A DNA stretch of 64,000 nt. Source: Sphingobacterium sp. ML3W. Its GTDB lineage: Bacteria; Bacteroidota; Bacteroidia; Sphingobacteriales; Sphingobacteriaceae. Made by a program: the position numbers and the translations under genes. The stretch lies in contig NZ_CP107036.1 of the NCBI RefSeq assembly GCF_029542085.1, positions 3,720,001-3,784,000 on the forward strand. The letters are read 5' to 3'. Of the stretch, positions 53,737 to 62,517 are shown in pieces. Each line of letters starts with the position of its first letter. Positions within the stretch are counted from its first letter, which is position 1. The notes under the pieces are model-generated. The model saw nothing but the letters and a program-made list of their open reading frames with translations. It ran no database searches and was not told the DNA's origin.

Positions 53737-54246
53737 TTAGAATTGTGTATTCTCTACTTCGACCGCAGTTTCAATCACTTTCCGTGCTAATTCCTCTTTA
53801 AAATCAATAATGTTTTTACTTATTGTCTCATCATAAGTGCCCAGGATCTGAGCAGCTAATATACCTGCATTTTTTGCAGCATTTAGTGCGACTGTTGCTA
53901 CAGGGATACCATTAGGCATCTGCAAGATGGATAGTACCGAATCCCACCCATCAATAGAGTTGGATGATTTTACAGGTACACCGATTACAGGCAAATGCGT
54001 GATTGAAGCCACCATTCCTGGTAAATGCGCAGCTCCACCAGCTCCCGCAATAATTACTCTTAAACCACGAGATGCAGCATTTTTAGCATAATCAAACATA
54101 CGTTGCGGCGTACGGTGCGCCGAAACGATTGTGACCTCAAATTCTACTCCAAGGACTTTCAGGACATCGATGGCATCCTGCATAACAGGAAGATCAGATT
54201 TACTTCCCATGATAATGCCTACCTGGGCCTTATTATTGACTGACAT
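53737..54246 (-). CDS. purE: N5-carboxyaminoimidazole ribonucleotide mutase
   Basis: A 169-residue enzyme of de novo purine synthesis that converts N5-CAIR to CAIR. VGIIMGSKSDLPVMQDAIDV, IVSAHRTPQRMFDYA and IIAGAGGAAHLPGMVAS are the class I PurE active-site segments. It follows purK by seven bases on the same strand, the standard partner that makes N5-CAIR. It is the last gene of a nuoA-nuoB-purK-purE run. Confidence 0.97.
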   Translation of the reverse strand: MSVNNKAQVGIIMGSKSDLPVMQDAIDVLKVLGVEFEVTIVSAHRTPQRMFDYAKNAASRGLRVIIAGAGGAAHLPGMVASITHLPVIGVPVKSSNSIDGWDSVLSILQMPNGIPVATVALNAAKNAGILAAQILGTYDETISKNIIDFKEELARKVIETAVEVENTQF

Positions 54247-54253
54247 AGTATTA

Positions 54254-55396
54254 TTAAGCTTTAACTTTTAATATTTCTTGTACTTTTCTTGCGTTGGAGA
54301 TTGCTTTATCCCGATCATCATTGATGATGCAGATATGCCCCATCTTGCGGAATGGCTTTGTATACTTCTTGCCATACAGATGTAAATAGACTCCTTCCAT
54401 GGCCAACACCTCCTCTACTCCATCATATTTTGCCAAGCCCTCATAACCATCTTCACCCAGTAGATTGATCATGACAGCGTTTGTCCGACATCGTGTATCA
54501 CCCAAAGGTAAATTGAATATCGCTCTTAGATGTTGTGCAAATTGAGAAACATAATTTCCTTCGATGGTTTGATGGCCGCTATTATGTGGGCGCGGTGCCA
54601 GTTCATTCACCAGAATATCACCATTTTTCGTTAGGAACATTTCCACTGCAAGCAAACCGACGATCTGCAGATCATCCGCGATTTTCTTCGCAATTGCTTC
54701 TGCACGTTGCTGGATCTCTACACCATATAATGATGGCGCGATAAGAAATTCCACTAAATTAGCTTGAGGATTAAATTCCATTTCTACCATTGGAAAAGTG
54801 GAGACATCACCTCTATCGTTACGTGCAACAATAACAGCGATTTCCTTTTCAAAATCTACCCACTCTTCAATCAAACTCGGCTCTTCAAAGGCATCCTGAA
54901 TATCCGCTTCAGTAACGATCTTCTTTACGCCTTTTCCATCATACCCATCTCTACGTAGTTTTTGAATGTAGGGTAAACTCAACGAAGCATTTGTTAAATT
55001 ATCTTTAGTTGATATCAACTGAAACGCAGAAGTCGGGATATCATTTTGTTTAAAAAACTGTTTCTGTAATCCCTTATCCTGGATCAGGCGAATAATACGC
55101 GACTGCGGATAAACGATTACCCCCTCTTCTTCCAGTTTCTCCAATGCATCAACATTTACTTTTTCGATCTCGATAGTAATCAAATCTAGGTCTTTACCAA
55201 AATTATATACTGTCTCAAAATCGCTCAATGAACCACATTCAAATTTATTGCACAGTTTACGACAAGGAGCATTCTTATCGGGATCCAGTACATGAACGTT
55301 TACATTGTAATTAATGGCTTCCTGGATTAACATTCTTCCGAGTTGACCACCACCAAGAATGCCTAATTGCAGTTCGCCATAAAAATCTTTTGCCAT
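54254..55396 (-). CDS. purK: N5-carboxyaminoimidazole ribonucleotide synthase
   Basis: A 380-residue ATP-grasp enzyme that carboxylates AIR with ATP and bicarbonate. The start GELQLGILGGGQLGRMLIQE is the PurK nucleotide-fold signature. KLRRDGYDGKGVKKI, EEWVDFEKEIAVIVARNDRG and VNELAPRPHNSGHQTIEGN carry ATP- and metal-binding residues. It is separated from nuoB by 32 bases without a terminator, so it is probably transcribed with the nuo genes. Confidence 0.96.
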   Translation of the reverse strand: MAKDFYGELQLGILGGGQLGRMLIQEAINYNVNVHVLDPDKNAPCRKLCNKFECGSLSDFETVYNFGKDLDLITIEIEKVNVDALEKLEEEGVIVYPQSRIIRLIQDKGLQKQFFKQNDIPTSAFQLISTKDNLTNASLSLPYIQKLRRDGYDGKGVKKIVTEADIQDAFEEPSLIEEWVDFEKEIAVIVARNDRGDVSTFPMVEMEFNPQANLVEFLIAPSLYGVEIQQRAEAIAKKIADDLQIVGLLAVEMFLTKNGDILVNELAPRPHNSGHQTIEGNYVSQFAQHLRAIFNLPLGDTRCRTNAVMINLLGEDGYEGLAKYDGVEEVLAMEGVYLHLYGKKYTKPFRKMGHICIINDDRDKAISNARKVQEILKVKA

Positions 55397-55428
55397 AATT
55401 GATTCTAAAATCTTATAAAATTTATCTT

Positions 55429-55932
55429 TTAAGCTTTTTCCTTGAACAACAGTTCGCCCAATAAGCTTTCTTTATCTATTTTTTTTTGCAGTTCAATAAA
55501 AGCACCTATCAGTGCTTCCGGACGTGGTGGGCATCCTTGCACATACACATCCACCGGGATAATTCGATCCACCCCCTTCACTACGTGATAACCATGCTGC
55601 CAATAAGGTCCTCCACAATTAGAACAGGATCCCATTGAGATTACATATTTAGGATCAGGCATCTGTTCGTATAGTTTTTTTATACGGTCTGCCATTTTAA
55701 ATGTTACAGTACCAGCAATAATAATAACATCTGATTGTCTCGGTGAAGGTCTAGGAAAAACACCCATCCGATCTAGATCATATGTTGAAGCCATAGCTCC
55801 CATCATTTCGATCGCACAACAGGCAATACCAAAACTCATCGGCCACATCGAAGAAAGTCTTGCCCAGTTTAGCAGATCATCCAATTTGGCAACAACGACA
55901 CCATTATTTTGCAGTTGACTATCTAAACTCAT
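55429..55932 (-). CDS. nuoB: NADH-quinone oxidoreductase subunit B
   Basis: A 167-residue peripheral-arm subunit carrying cluster N2, the last iron-sulfur centre before quinone. The four ligand cysteines are visible in [19 protein letters not shown] and [11 protein letters not shown]. Length is typical of short NuoB. It starts two bases after nuoA. The usual next genes nuoC and nuoD are absent; purK follows instead. Confidence 0.97.
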   Translation of the reverse strand: MSLDSQLQNNGVVVAKLDDLLNWARLSSMWPMSFGIACCAIEMMGAMASTYDLDRMGVFPRPSPRQSDVIIIAGTVTFKMADRIKKLYEQMPDPKYVISMGSCSNCGGPYWQHGYHVVKGVDRIIPVDVYVQGCPPRPEALIGAFIELQKKIDKESLLGELLFKEKA

Positions 55933-55934
55933 GC

Positions 55935-56522
55935 TTACTCAGGTTTTTTAAATCGAGGTTTAAAAGCAATCTTTGGCGCAGCTGTCACCTCTTGCGCAAC
56001 AGTATTCTCTACGACCGCAACCGCCGGCTCCCTATAGTCCCGTACTTGATAGCTGCTGTTGTTCAATGTTGAATAAGCACTTTGAGGAATATTTACAGGA
56101 ACCTTAGGTAGAGATACATTGGGTTTCACCCATTCCAAATCTCCTTTTTTCCAGACAAAAACCAATCCCAAGATTAAAATACCGATAAACATCGCCATTT
56201 CAATCATCGTAAACCATCCCCATCTGCCGTCTGCGGCAATGTATTCTGATTGTCCAAATACTGTAGCCCAAGGAAAAATAAAGATGAGCTCAACATCAAA
56301 AAGCAGGAACACTAAAGCGATGACATAAAATCGAGGATTGAATTGTACCCAAGAGGAACCGATAGGATCTTCGCCACATTCGTAAGTACCAGATTTAATG
56401 GGATTATTCTTTTTGGGAGAGATTAAACGTGCTAGAAAAATGGTCGCACAGACTAACAATGCCCCTATCAGCAGAATGATAAGGATTTTGCCGTATTCCG
56501 ATAATTGTGCGGGGTCATCCAT
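55935..56522 (-). CDS. nuoA: NADH-quinone oxidoreductase subunit A
   Basis: A 195-residue membrane subunit with three helices (about 10-30, 65-88 and 105-125). [20 protein letters not shown] and [20 protein letters not shown] are the NuoA signature, including the conserved Cys and acidic residues of the quinone loop. The protein extends about 65 residues past the last helix ([20 protein letters not shown] onward, ending in a basic KPRFKKPE), longer than typical NuoA. It is the first gene of the nuoA-nuoB-purK-purE run; a terminator for ffh lies just upstream. Confidence 0.95.
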   Translation of the reverse strand: MDDPAQLSEYGKILIILLIGALLVCATIFLARLISPKKNNPIKSGTYECGEDPIGSSWVQFNPRFYVIALVFLLFDVELIFIFPWATVFGQSEYIAADGRWGWFTMIEMAMFIGILILGLVFVWKKGDLEWVKPNVSLPKVPVNIPQSAYSTLNNSSYQVRDYREPAVAVVENTVAQEVTAAPKIAFKPRFKKPE

Positions 56523-56590
56523 AATAATTACAAATTTAACAATTATTTCGTTTACTCTAGCGAGGAACTTGAAATTACAAATTATTTATT

Positions 56591-56625
56591 AAAAAAATGG
56601 GGCATTGTATGCTTACAATGCCCCA
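56591..56625 (-). terminator. Intrinsic terminator after ffh
   Basis: TGGGGCATTGTA pairs with TACAATGCCCCA, and on the minus strand is followed by seven T. Confidence 0.92.
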
Positions 56626-56648
56626 CCGTATATAACAATATATTAAAA

Positions 56649-57989
56649 TTACATTTTCCCAGGCATTTTAGGCATATTGCGCATCAACTTAGCGGCCATT
56701 GCAGGATTGGACATTTGTTTCATCACTTTACGCATGTCACCAAATTGCTTCAACAATTTGTTCACTTCATTAACGTCAGTTCCCGAACCTTTCGCAATAC
56801 GCAAACGACGTTTTTGATCTATTACATCCGGATTTTCTCGCTCAAAAGGTGTCATCGAATCAATGATGGCTTCAATAGGTTTGAATGCATTATCATCGAC
56901 TTCAATATCCTTCATCGCTTTTCCTACGCCAGGAATCATGCCCATCAAATCTTTCATGTTACCCATTTTTTTGATCTGTTGGATCTGGGATTTGAAATCA
57001 TTGAAATCAAATTTATTCTTACGGATTTTCTTTTGAAGCTCCGCAGCTTGCTTTTCGTCGAACTGTTGTTGCGCACGCTCCACCAAGGATACCACGTCAC
57101 CCATGCCCAAAATACGGGACGCCATACGATCTGGATAGAAAACGTCCAATGCATCCATCTTCTCTCCGGTACCGATAAACTTAATTGGTTTATTGACAAC
57201 AGATTTAATCGATAGCGCAGCACCACCACGTGTATCACCATCTAATTTGGTCAATACAACACCTGTAAAATCAAGACGATCGTTGAATGTTTTCGCTGTA
57301 TTGACAGCATCCTGACCAGTCATCGAGTCAACGACAAATAAGATCTCATCTGGTTTTGTCGCTTCCTTAACAGCAGTGATCTCCACCATCAAAGGCTCAT
57401 CTATGGCCAGACGACCAGCGGTATCGATGATTACAACATTATGGCCATTGCGCTTTGCCTCTTCAACACCTGCTTTCGCAATAGCAATTGGATCTGTTGA
57501 CGCTCTATCAACATAAACAGGAACACCAACTTGTTCAGCCAATACCTCCAATTGATCAATTGCTGCTGGACGATAAACGTCACCTGCGACCAATAATGGT
57601 TTTTTATTCTTTTTATCTTTCAGGAATAATGCCAGCTTACCAGAAAAAGTTGTTTTACCAGCACCATTCAGACCTGCGATCAAAATAACAGTAGGATTTT
57701 TACCAATCTCCAACTCTGTGACAGACCCGCCCATCAATTCTGTCAACTCATCATTCATGATTTTAGTCAACAACTGACCCGGAGAAATACTTGTCAATAC
57801 ATTCTGCCCTAAAGCTTTTTGTCTAACATCATCTGTAAAAGTTTTAGCAGTCTTATAATTCACATCGGCATCCAACAATGCTTTGCGAATTTCTTTCATC
57901 GTTTCCGCAACGTTGATTTCGGTAATACTGCCTTGTCCTTTTAATACCTTAAAGGCCCTATCTAGCTTATCTTGAAGATTTGAAAACAT
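56649..57989 (-). CDS. ffh: Signal recognition particle protein Ffh
   Basis: A 446-residue SRP GTPase that binds signal sequences and 4.5S RNA and delivers ribosomes to FtsY. It has an N domain (1-90), then a G domain with GLNGAGKTTFSGKLA (P-loop), DTAGRLAIDEPLM, TKLDGDTRGGAALS and GTGEKMDALDVF. The Met-rich M domain runs from about 295, with KRRLRIAKGSGTDVNEVNKL (RNA-binding helix-turn-helix) and a MRNMPKMPGKM tail. The P-loop reads AGK, not the common VGK. It is a single gene. A long open frame on the opposite strand is a shadow. Confidence 0.98.
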   Translation of the reverse strand: MFSNLQDKLDRAFKVLKGQGSITEINVAETMKEIRKALLDADVNYKTAKTFTDDVRQKALGQNVLTSISPGQLLTKIMNDELTELMGGSVTELEIGKNPTVILIAGLNGAGKTTFSGKLALFLKDKKNKKPLLVAGDVYRPAAIDQLEVLAEQVGVPVYVDRASTDPIAIAKAGVEEAKRNGHNVVIIDTAGRLAIDEPLMVEITAVKEATKPDEILFVVDSMTGQDAVNTAKTFNDRLDFTGVVLTKLDGDTRGGAALSIKSVVNKPIKFIGTGEKMDALDVFYPDRMASRILGMGDVVSLVERAQQQFDEKQAAELQKKIRKNKFDFNDFKSQIQQIKKMGNMKDLMGMIPGVGKAMKDIEVDDNAFKPIEAIIDSMTPFERENPDVIDQKRRLRIAKGSGTDVNEVNKLLKQFGDMRKVMKQMSNPAMAAKLMRNMPKMPGKM

Positions 57990-58062
57990 AAAATCTGAAT
58001 CTTATTCTATATAAACAGCAAAGTTAAAAAAATTGTCTGTAGTAACCTCATTAACACCCCAT

Positions 58063-58094
58063 AAAAAATGCGACTATTAAAAATAATCGCATTT
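58063..58094 (-). terminator. Intrinsic terminator after the zinc peptidase
   Basis: AAATGCGA and TCGCATTT pair around an inner TATT/AATA stem, with a T-run on the minus strand. Confidence 0.75.
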
Positions 58095-58124
58095 CTTTGT
58101 ATACTCGAGTTATACGACTACTCA

Positions 58125-58820
58125 TTAGTCGCTCCTACGCCCACCAAATAAGATGGAAGCATAGTATAAAAGTGTGACCAGGGCACTCAAAGCCGCGACA
58201 ACATAAGTCATAGCAGCCCATTTTAACGCATCTTTTGCACCGTCATGCTCCTCACCATTGTAAGTAACACCGGCATGGTTCAACCATTCCAAAGCGCGGT
58301 TTGAAGCATCAAATTCCACAGGAAGTGTGATGAACGAGAATATTGTTGTGATCGCCAATGCACCTACACCTACCGCTAACAACCATGGATTGCCGCCTTT
58401 GGAAAATGCAAATAACATCACACCGAGCATCAATACCCATGAGGTTAGTTTGGAAGCCGCATTGACCATTGGTACCATCGCTGAACGGAAACCTAACCAT
58501 TTATATGCTTTCGCGTGTTGTACAGCATGACCACATTCATGGGCCGCTACCGCTGCTGCCGCAACACTGCGACCACTATATACTTCAGGACTCAAGTTGA
58601 CCGTTTTATCCGATGGATTGTAATGATCTCCCAAGCGATCAGGAATCGACAGTACCTTCACATCATATATACCATTATCATTTAGCATTTTCTGCGCAAT
58701 CTCACCACCAGACATTCCATTCCCCAATGGCATCTCTGAATACTTCTTAAATTTGTTTTTAAATCTCGTCTGGACAATTAGGCTTACCACCATTATTCCA
58801 ATAAATAAAATCAAGTACAT
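58125..58820 (-). CDS. Membrane zinc metallopeptidase (Zn_peptidase_2 / PF04298 type)
   Basis: A 231-residue protein with an N-terminal helix (1-18) and further helices near 125-170 and 205-225. The zinc motif AAHECGHAVQHAKAYKWLGF contains HECGH at 94-98. GEIAQKMLNDNGIYDVKVLS and DHYNPSDKTVNLSPEVYSGR upstream are the family hallmarks, and LPVEFDASNRALEWL follows. This neutral zinc peptidase family is widespread and its substrates are unknown. It is a single gene with terminators on both sides. Confidence 0.92.
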   Translation of the reverse strand: MYLILFIGIMVVSLIVQTRFKNKFKKYSEMPLGNGMSGGEIAQKMLNDNGIYDVKVLSIPDRLGDHYNPSDKTVNLSPEVYSGRSVAAAAVAAHECGHAVQHAKAYKWLGFRSAMVPMVNAASKLTSWVLMLGVMLFAFSKGGNPWLLAVGVGALAITTIFSFITLPVEFDASNRALEWLNHAGVTYNGEEHDGAKDALKWAAMTYVVAALSALVTLLYYASILFGGRRSD

Positions 58821-58986
58821 AGCTTTTTATATTTTTATCGTTATTCTCTTTTTAATAGTTTCAATATAATCATCAAACCTCATTCCAATTCCTATAAATT
58901 GATAAAGGCATGAACTTCTAAGATAGTAAAAAGCGCATAACTGACAAAAAGAACAATTTCTTCTGATGCCGACATGACATTGTAGC

Positions 58987-59016
58987 ATAAAAAAGGGAGT
59001 GAAAACTCACTCCCTT
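58987..59016 (-). terminator. Intrinsic terminator after the ECF sigma factor
   Basis: AAGGGAGTGA pairs with TCACTCCCTT around a four-base loop; T residues follow on the minus strand. Confidence 0.88.
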
Positions 59017-59051
59017 CGATTGTTATTTTCTAAATTATACTACTTATTCGA

Positions 59052-59642
59052 TTATCCCATCTGAAAGACCAAATCAGAACCTTCTATCATTTTACGTAAA
59101 TTGCTCAATGCATAGCGCATTCTTCCTAAGGCAGTATTGATACTCACCTCTGTTATCTCAGCAATATCCTTAAAACTCATATCACAGAAGTGACGCATAA
59201 TTAAAACCTCTTTCTGATCATCAGGCAGTTTCTGGATCATTTTCTTTAAGTCGACATCGACCTGTTGTTTCAGCATCTTAGATTCAGCACTTTCATCACT
59301 GAATTCCAATACTTCAAAAATGTCAAAACCATCAGCATTCACAATATTTGGGGCCCGTTTGGCTTTTCTAAAAAAGTCAACGATCATATTGTGGGCAATA
59401 CGGATAGCCCAAGGCAAGAATTTCCCCTCTTCATTGTACTTGCCCGATTTTAATGTGTTGATGATTTTAATGAAAGTCTCCTGGAAAATATCTTCAGCAA
59501 GATATTCGTCTTTTACTTTCATATATATAGAGGTGTAAATTTTCGATTTATATCGATTCAACAATGCCTCTAGGCCGGACTCTTGGCCCCCGACATACAT
59601 TTGGATCAATTCTTGATCACTCTTACTTTTCAAAAGTCTCAT
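59052..59642 (-). CDS. ECF (sigma-70 family) RNA polymerase sigma factor
   Basis: A 196-residue sigma factor. Region 2 (about 25-95) has KVKDEYLAEDIFQETFIKII and FLPWAIRIAHNMIVDFFRKA. Region 4 (about 130-185) has LPDDQKEVLIMRHFCDMSFK and the helix-turn-helix IAEITEVSINTALGRMRYAL. Regions 1.1 and 3 are lacking, as in ECF factors. No anti-sigma gene is adjacent on either side, so control may be transcriptional or through a distant partner. It is divergent in orientation from a 0.63-kb gap with tandem repeats. Confidence 0.94.
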   Translation of the reverse strand: MRLLKSKSDQELIQMYVGGQESGLEALLNRYKSKIYTSIYMKVKDEYLAEDIFQETFIKIINTLKSGKYNEEGKFLPWAIRIAHNMIVDFFRKAKRAPNIVNADGFDIFEVLEFSDESAESKMLKQQVDVDLKKMIQKLPDDQKEVLIMRHFCDMSFKDIAEITEVSINTALGRMRYALSNLRKMIEGSDLVFQMG

Positions 59643-60216
59643 ACGTCACTTACTTTTTTAGCAGTTCGCAAATAAATTATCAGTTCTGTTGTAAAATGTA
59701 AATGTTTAGCGTATAGTGTTCCTTTCTTATTGTAAAACAATCAATTAATAGTATTTCAAAGTACCGTAAAATTATTGAGTAATCAAATTATTACATTTCA
59801 TTTTAAGATTTTTTAACATTTAGAAAGGTAAAAACGCCCTTCTCTTAACCAAAAAAAGCACTTGACAAAATACTTGAGACTGACTCAATTTACGAAGTGA
59901 TTAACTTTGAGACAAATTCGAAACTAACAGGGACTTTATAGGGACCTCACTCGGACCTTGTCCGGACCTCATTCGGACCTCATTCGGACCTCATTCGGAC
60001 CTCATTCGGATAAAAGCGTATAAAGTGCCTATTAATCCCCTATTATATTAGGATAAAATCCCTTTTAATTAGAAGGTTGGTATACAGTTGCCCGCAAGAT
60101 AGTACGGCCTTACTTCATAGCAGATGCGGAGCATAAAACTTAAAAAACAAATGCATTAATGGCTCGCATGTGGCAGAGCAAGTACGCGGTGGGTATCGTA
60201 TAAGATCAAAAACGAA
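59643..60216. other. Gene-free gap upstream of the sigma factor
   Basis: No convincing protein or known RNA gene was seen. The gap holds the 11-bp tandem repeat block (59931-60010), a TAACTTTG element at 59902-59909 that could be the -7 part of a plus-strand promoter (the nearest TTG is 25 bases upstream, slightly too far), and AT-rich sequence. Any plus-strand transcript would end at the 60217 hairpin. Confidence 0.5.
59931..60010 (+). repeat. Tandem 11-bp repeats (GGACCTCATTC)
   Basis: There are seven adjacent 11-base units: the first three are degenerate (GGACTTTATAG, GGACCTCACTC, GGACCTTGTCC), then four exact GGACCTCATTC copies, then a trailing GGA. There are no spacers, so it is not a CRISPR. 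One edge is eroding and the other intact, as in slippage-driven minisatellites. Confidence 0.93.
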
Positions 60217-60250
60217 AAAAGCGGAATCAACCTAAGATGATTCCGCTTTT
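60217..60250 (-). terminator. Intrinsic terminator after glyA
   Basis: AAAAGCGGAATCA pairs with TGATTCCGCTTTT around an eight-base loop, with T-rich flank on the minus strand and TTTTC on the plus strand. It can work in both directions. Confidence 0.92.
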
Positions 60251-60271
60251 CTATATGATAAAGACAGCGTC

Positions 60272-61543
60272 TTATTTATACAACGGAAACTCGGCCATCA
60301 TGGCTCTCACTTTACCATGGATTTTATCCAATTCAGCATCGTTGGAAGCATTTTTCAATGCCTCATCAATTAACTCTCCGATTTGAATAATATCATTTTC
60401 TTTGATACCACGAGTAGTGATTGCGGCGGTACCGAAACGTACACCTGAAGTCACAAAAGGAGAACGTGTATCAAAAGGAACCATATTTTTGTTGGTTGTG
60501 ATACCTGCTTTACCCAATACAGCTTCAGCTTCTTTACCAGAAATATCTTTGTTACGTAGATCAACCAACATCAAGTGGTTATCTGTACCACCAGAGATAA
60601 TCTTATAATCTCTCTCAACGAAGAACTGCGCTAATGCTGCTGCATTTTTCTTCACCTGAACAATGTACTCCATATACTCGTCTGATAAAGCCTCACCGTA
60701 AGCAATTGCTTTTGCAGCAATTGTATGCTCCAAAGGACCACCTTGCGTACCTGGGAAAACAGCTAAATCTAACAACTGAGTTATCGTACGGATTTCACCT
60801 TTAGGCGTTTTGATACCCCAAGGGTTTTCAAAATCCTTACCAACCATAATCATACCACCACGTGGACCGCGTAGGGTCTTGTGTGTTGTAGTTGTAACGA
60901 TATGACAATGAGGAAGAGGATCATTCAATAAACCACGAGCGATCAAACCTGCAGGATGAGAAATATCAGCCAAAACAATCGCACCGATTTCATCAGCAAC
61001 TTTACGGATGCGTGCATAGTCCCAGTCACGGGAATAAGCTGAAGCACCGCAGATAATCATTTTTGGTTTTTCACGAAGTGCCGTTTCTTCCAACTGTTCG
61101 TAATCAATCAGACCTGTATCTTCTTTTACACCGTAAAATAATGGTTGATAGATCTTACCAGAAAGGTTTGCCGGTGATCCGTGAGTCAAGTGTCCACCAT
61201 GAGATAAATCAAGACCTAAAATTTTGTCTCCAGGCTTGATTGTCGCCAAAAAAACAGCCGCATTTGCCTGTGCTCCAGAGTGAGGTTGAACATTTACCCA
61301 TTCTGCGCCAAATAATTGCTTTGCACGATCAATTGCGATGGTTTCAATTTCATCCACAACTTCACAACCTCCATAGTAACGTTTTCCTGGGAGGCCTTCT
61401 GCATATTTATTTGTCAACACTGAACCAGCAGCTTCCATCACTTGTTTTGAAACAAAGTTTTCCGAAGCAATTAATTCAATACCTTCTTCTTGGCGTTTCA
61501 GCTCATCAGCTATTAAATTAAAAATGGCTTGATCTCTTTCCAT
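60272..61543 (-). CDS. glyA: Serine hydroxymethyltransferase
   Basis: A 423-residue PLP enzyme that converts serine and tetrahydrofolate to glycine and methylene-THF, the main one-carbon source. [38 protein letters not shown] and the PLP lysine Lys222 in [14 protein letters not shown] are diagnostic, with [12 protein letters not shown] just before. Length is normal. It is a single gene with a good terminator and a Bacteroidota-type promoter. Confidence 0.98.
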   Translation of the reverse strand: MERDQAIFNLIADELKRQEEGIELIASENFVSKQVMEAAGSVLTNKYAEGLPGKRYYGGCEVVDEIETIAIDRAKQLFGAEWVNVQPHSGAQANAAVFLATIKPGDKILGLDLSHGGHLTHGSPANLSGKIYQPLFYGVKEDTGLIDYEQLEETALREKPKMIICGASAYSRDWDYARIRKVADEIGAIVLADISHPAGLIARGLLNDPLPHCHIVTTTTHKTLRGPRGGMIMVGKDFENPWGIKTPKGEIRTITQLLDLAVFPGTQGGPLEHTIAAKAIAYGEALSDEYMEYIVQVKKNAAALAQFFVERDYKIISGGTDNHLMLVDLRNKDISGKEAEAVLGKAGITTNKNMVPFDTRSPFVTSGVRFGTAAITTRGIKENDIIQIGELIDEALKNASNDAELDKIHGKVRAMMAEFPLYK

Positions 61544-61590
61544 TGTTTTTAAATGTTGTAAAGTAAATTTTGTAGTTTATTTTAATGCCT

Positions 61591-61625
61591 CAAAGATAGC
61601 ATATTCCATAAAGAATATCGACAAA
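61591..61625 (-). promoter_or_regulatory. Bacteroidota-type promoter for glyA
   Basis: On the minus strand TATCTTTG (plus strand CAAAGATA, 61591-61598) is the -7 element. A TTTG (61622-61625) about 23 bases further upstream is the -33 element. It sits 48 bases before the glyA start codon. Confidence 0.6.
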
Positions 61626-61829
61626 AAGCCATATTTTATTAAATGTTCTTAGAAAAATGGGCTTATTTATGCGAATTAGCTAATTAACAAGGTATCCTTT
61701 TAACTCCTATTTGGAGCCCCCAAATCCAATAAAAATTGAATGTTTTGTAAATGTCAAAAAATCTACGGCGGGCGATTTGCAATTAAAAATATGTATTTTT
61801 GTTAAAGAATTGGCTAAAACATTATCAAA

Positions 61830-62180
61830 ATGAGCACAGAACATACAGCAATTGCTCCTGTTACCTTAACGCAAGGGGCAATCAAGGAACTCAATAAATT
61901 AAAAGATCAACAAGAAATTTCTGATGATTTTGGTTTACGTGTCGGTGTAGAAGGTGGAGGTTGTTCAGGTATGAGTTATATCCTTGGTTTTGACCAGAAA
62001 AAAGATGGAGACAGCGAGTACGAAATTGAAGGAATCCGCATTTTTATGAACAAAGCACATGGCTTATATCTTGCAGGCATGGAAATTGACTTCAAATCAG
62101 GACTTGACGCAAGAGGTTTTACTTTCAATAATCCAAATGCAAGTAGCACTTGTGGTTGTGGAAGTAGTTTTTCAGCATAA
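61830..62180 (+). CDS. HesB/IscA-type iron-sulfur carrier protein
   Basis: A 116-residue A-type carrier that passes iron-sulfur clusters to target proteins. The three conserved cysteines are present: Cys45 in EGGGCSGMSY and Cys108/Cys110 in SSTCGCGSSF. ITLTQGAIKELNKL-like (here VTLTQGAIKELNKLKDQQ) opens the fold. It could be called IscA, SufA or ErpA; context does not decide, since no isc or suf genes are near. A TATTTTTG (61794-61801) may be its -7 element. A strong terminator follows. Confidence 0.94.
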   Translation: MSTEHTAIAPVTLTQGAIKELNKLKDQQEISDDFGLRVGVEGGGCSGMSYILGFDQKKDGDSEYEIEGIRIFMNKAHGLYLAGMEIDFKSGLDARGFTFNNPNASSTCGCGSSFSA

Positions 62181-62205
62181 GTTGAAATTTACACATATTT
62201 CAATG

Positions 62206-62238
62206 AAAAAGGGGATTGCGGGTAGCAATCCCCTTTTT
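62206..62238 (+). terminator. Intrinsic terminator after the IscA-type gene
   Basis: AAAAAGGGGATTG pairs with CAATCCCCTTTTT around a seven-base loop. Confidence 0.93.
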
Positions 62239-62517
62239 GTCCTAGCCCTCCGTAACAACAAACCCAATCAACTATTTAGGAAAATTCAATTATCCTTTAT
62301 TCAACTTATTTCCTGCTACGATAGCCCCACCTCCTAGCTTTCAGTTCGACTTTATCTGCCACCATTATCGTATAATCTCTGACCAGTGACATTGATGGGG
62401 ATTTTCAAAAATATTTTACCCATCATATAATGATACTACAGCAACAAAGCCCTCTTTCTTTTTCCATCATAATTCACTAAATTAGCGACCTTTAGAAAAG
62501 AAGCATACAACAGTCTG
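62239..62517 (+). other. Leader region of ileS, no gene seen
   Basis: These 279 bases between the terminator and ileS contain no credible coding frame, tRNA-like structure or T-box. It presumably holds the ileS promoter, but no well-spaced TTG/TAnnTTTG pair was found. Confidence 0.4.

Noticed and set aside
56505..57215. 236-codon plus-strand frame opposite ffh and nuoA
   Set aside because: It is a shadow of ffh: His/Phe-rich, no family features, and it spans the ffh terminator.
59931..60010. CRISPR-like array
   Set aside because: Units are only 11 bp, directly adjacent, with no spacers and no cas genes.
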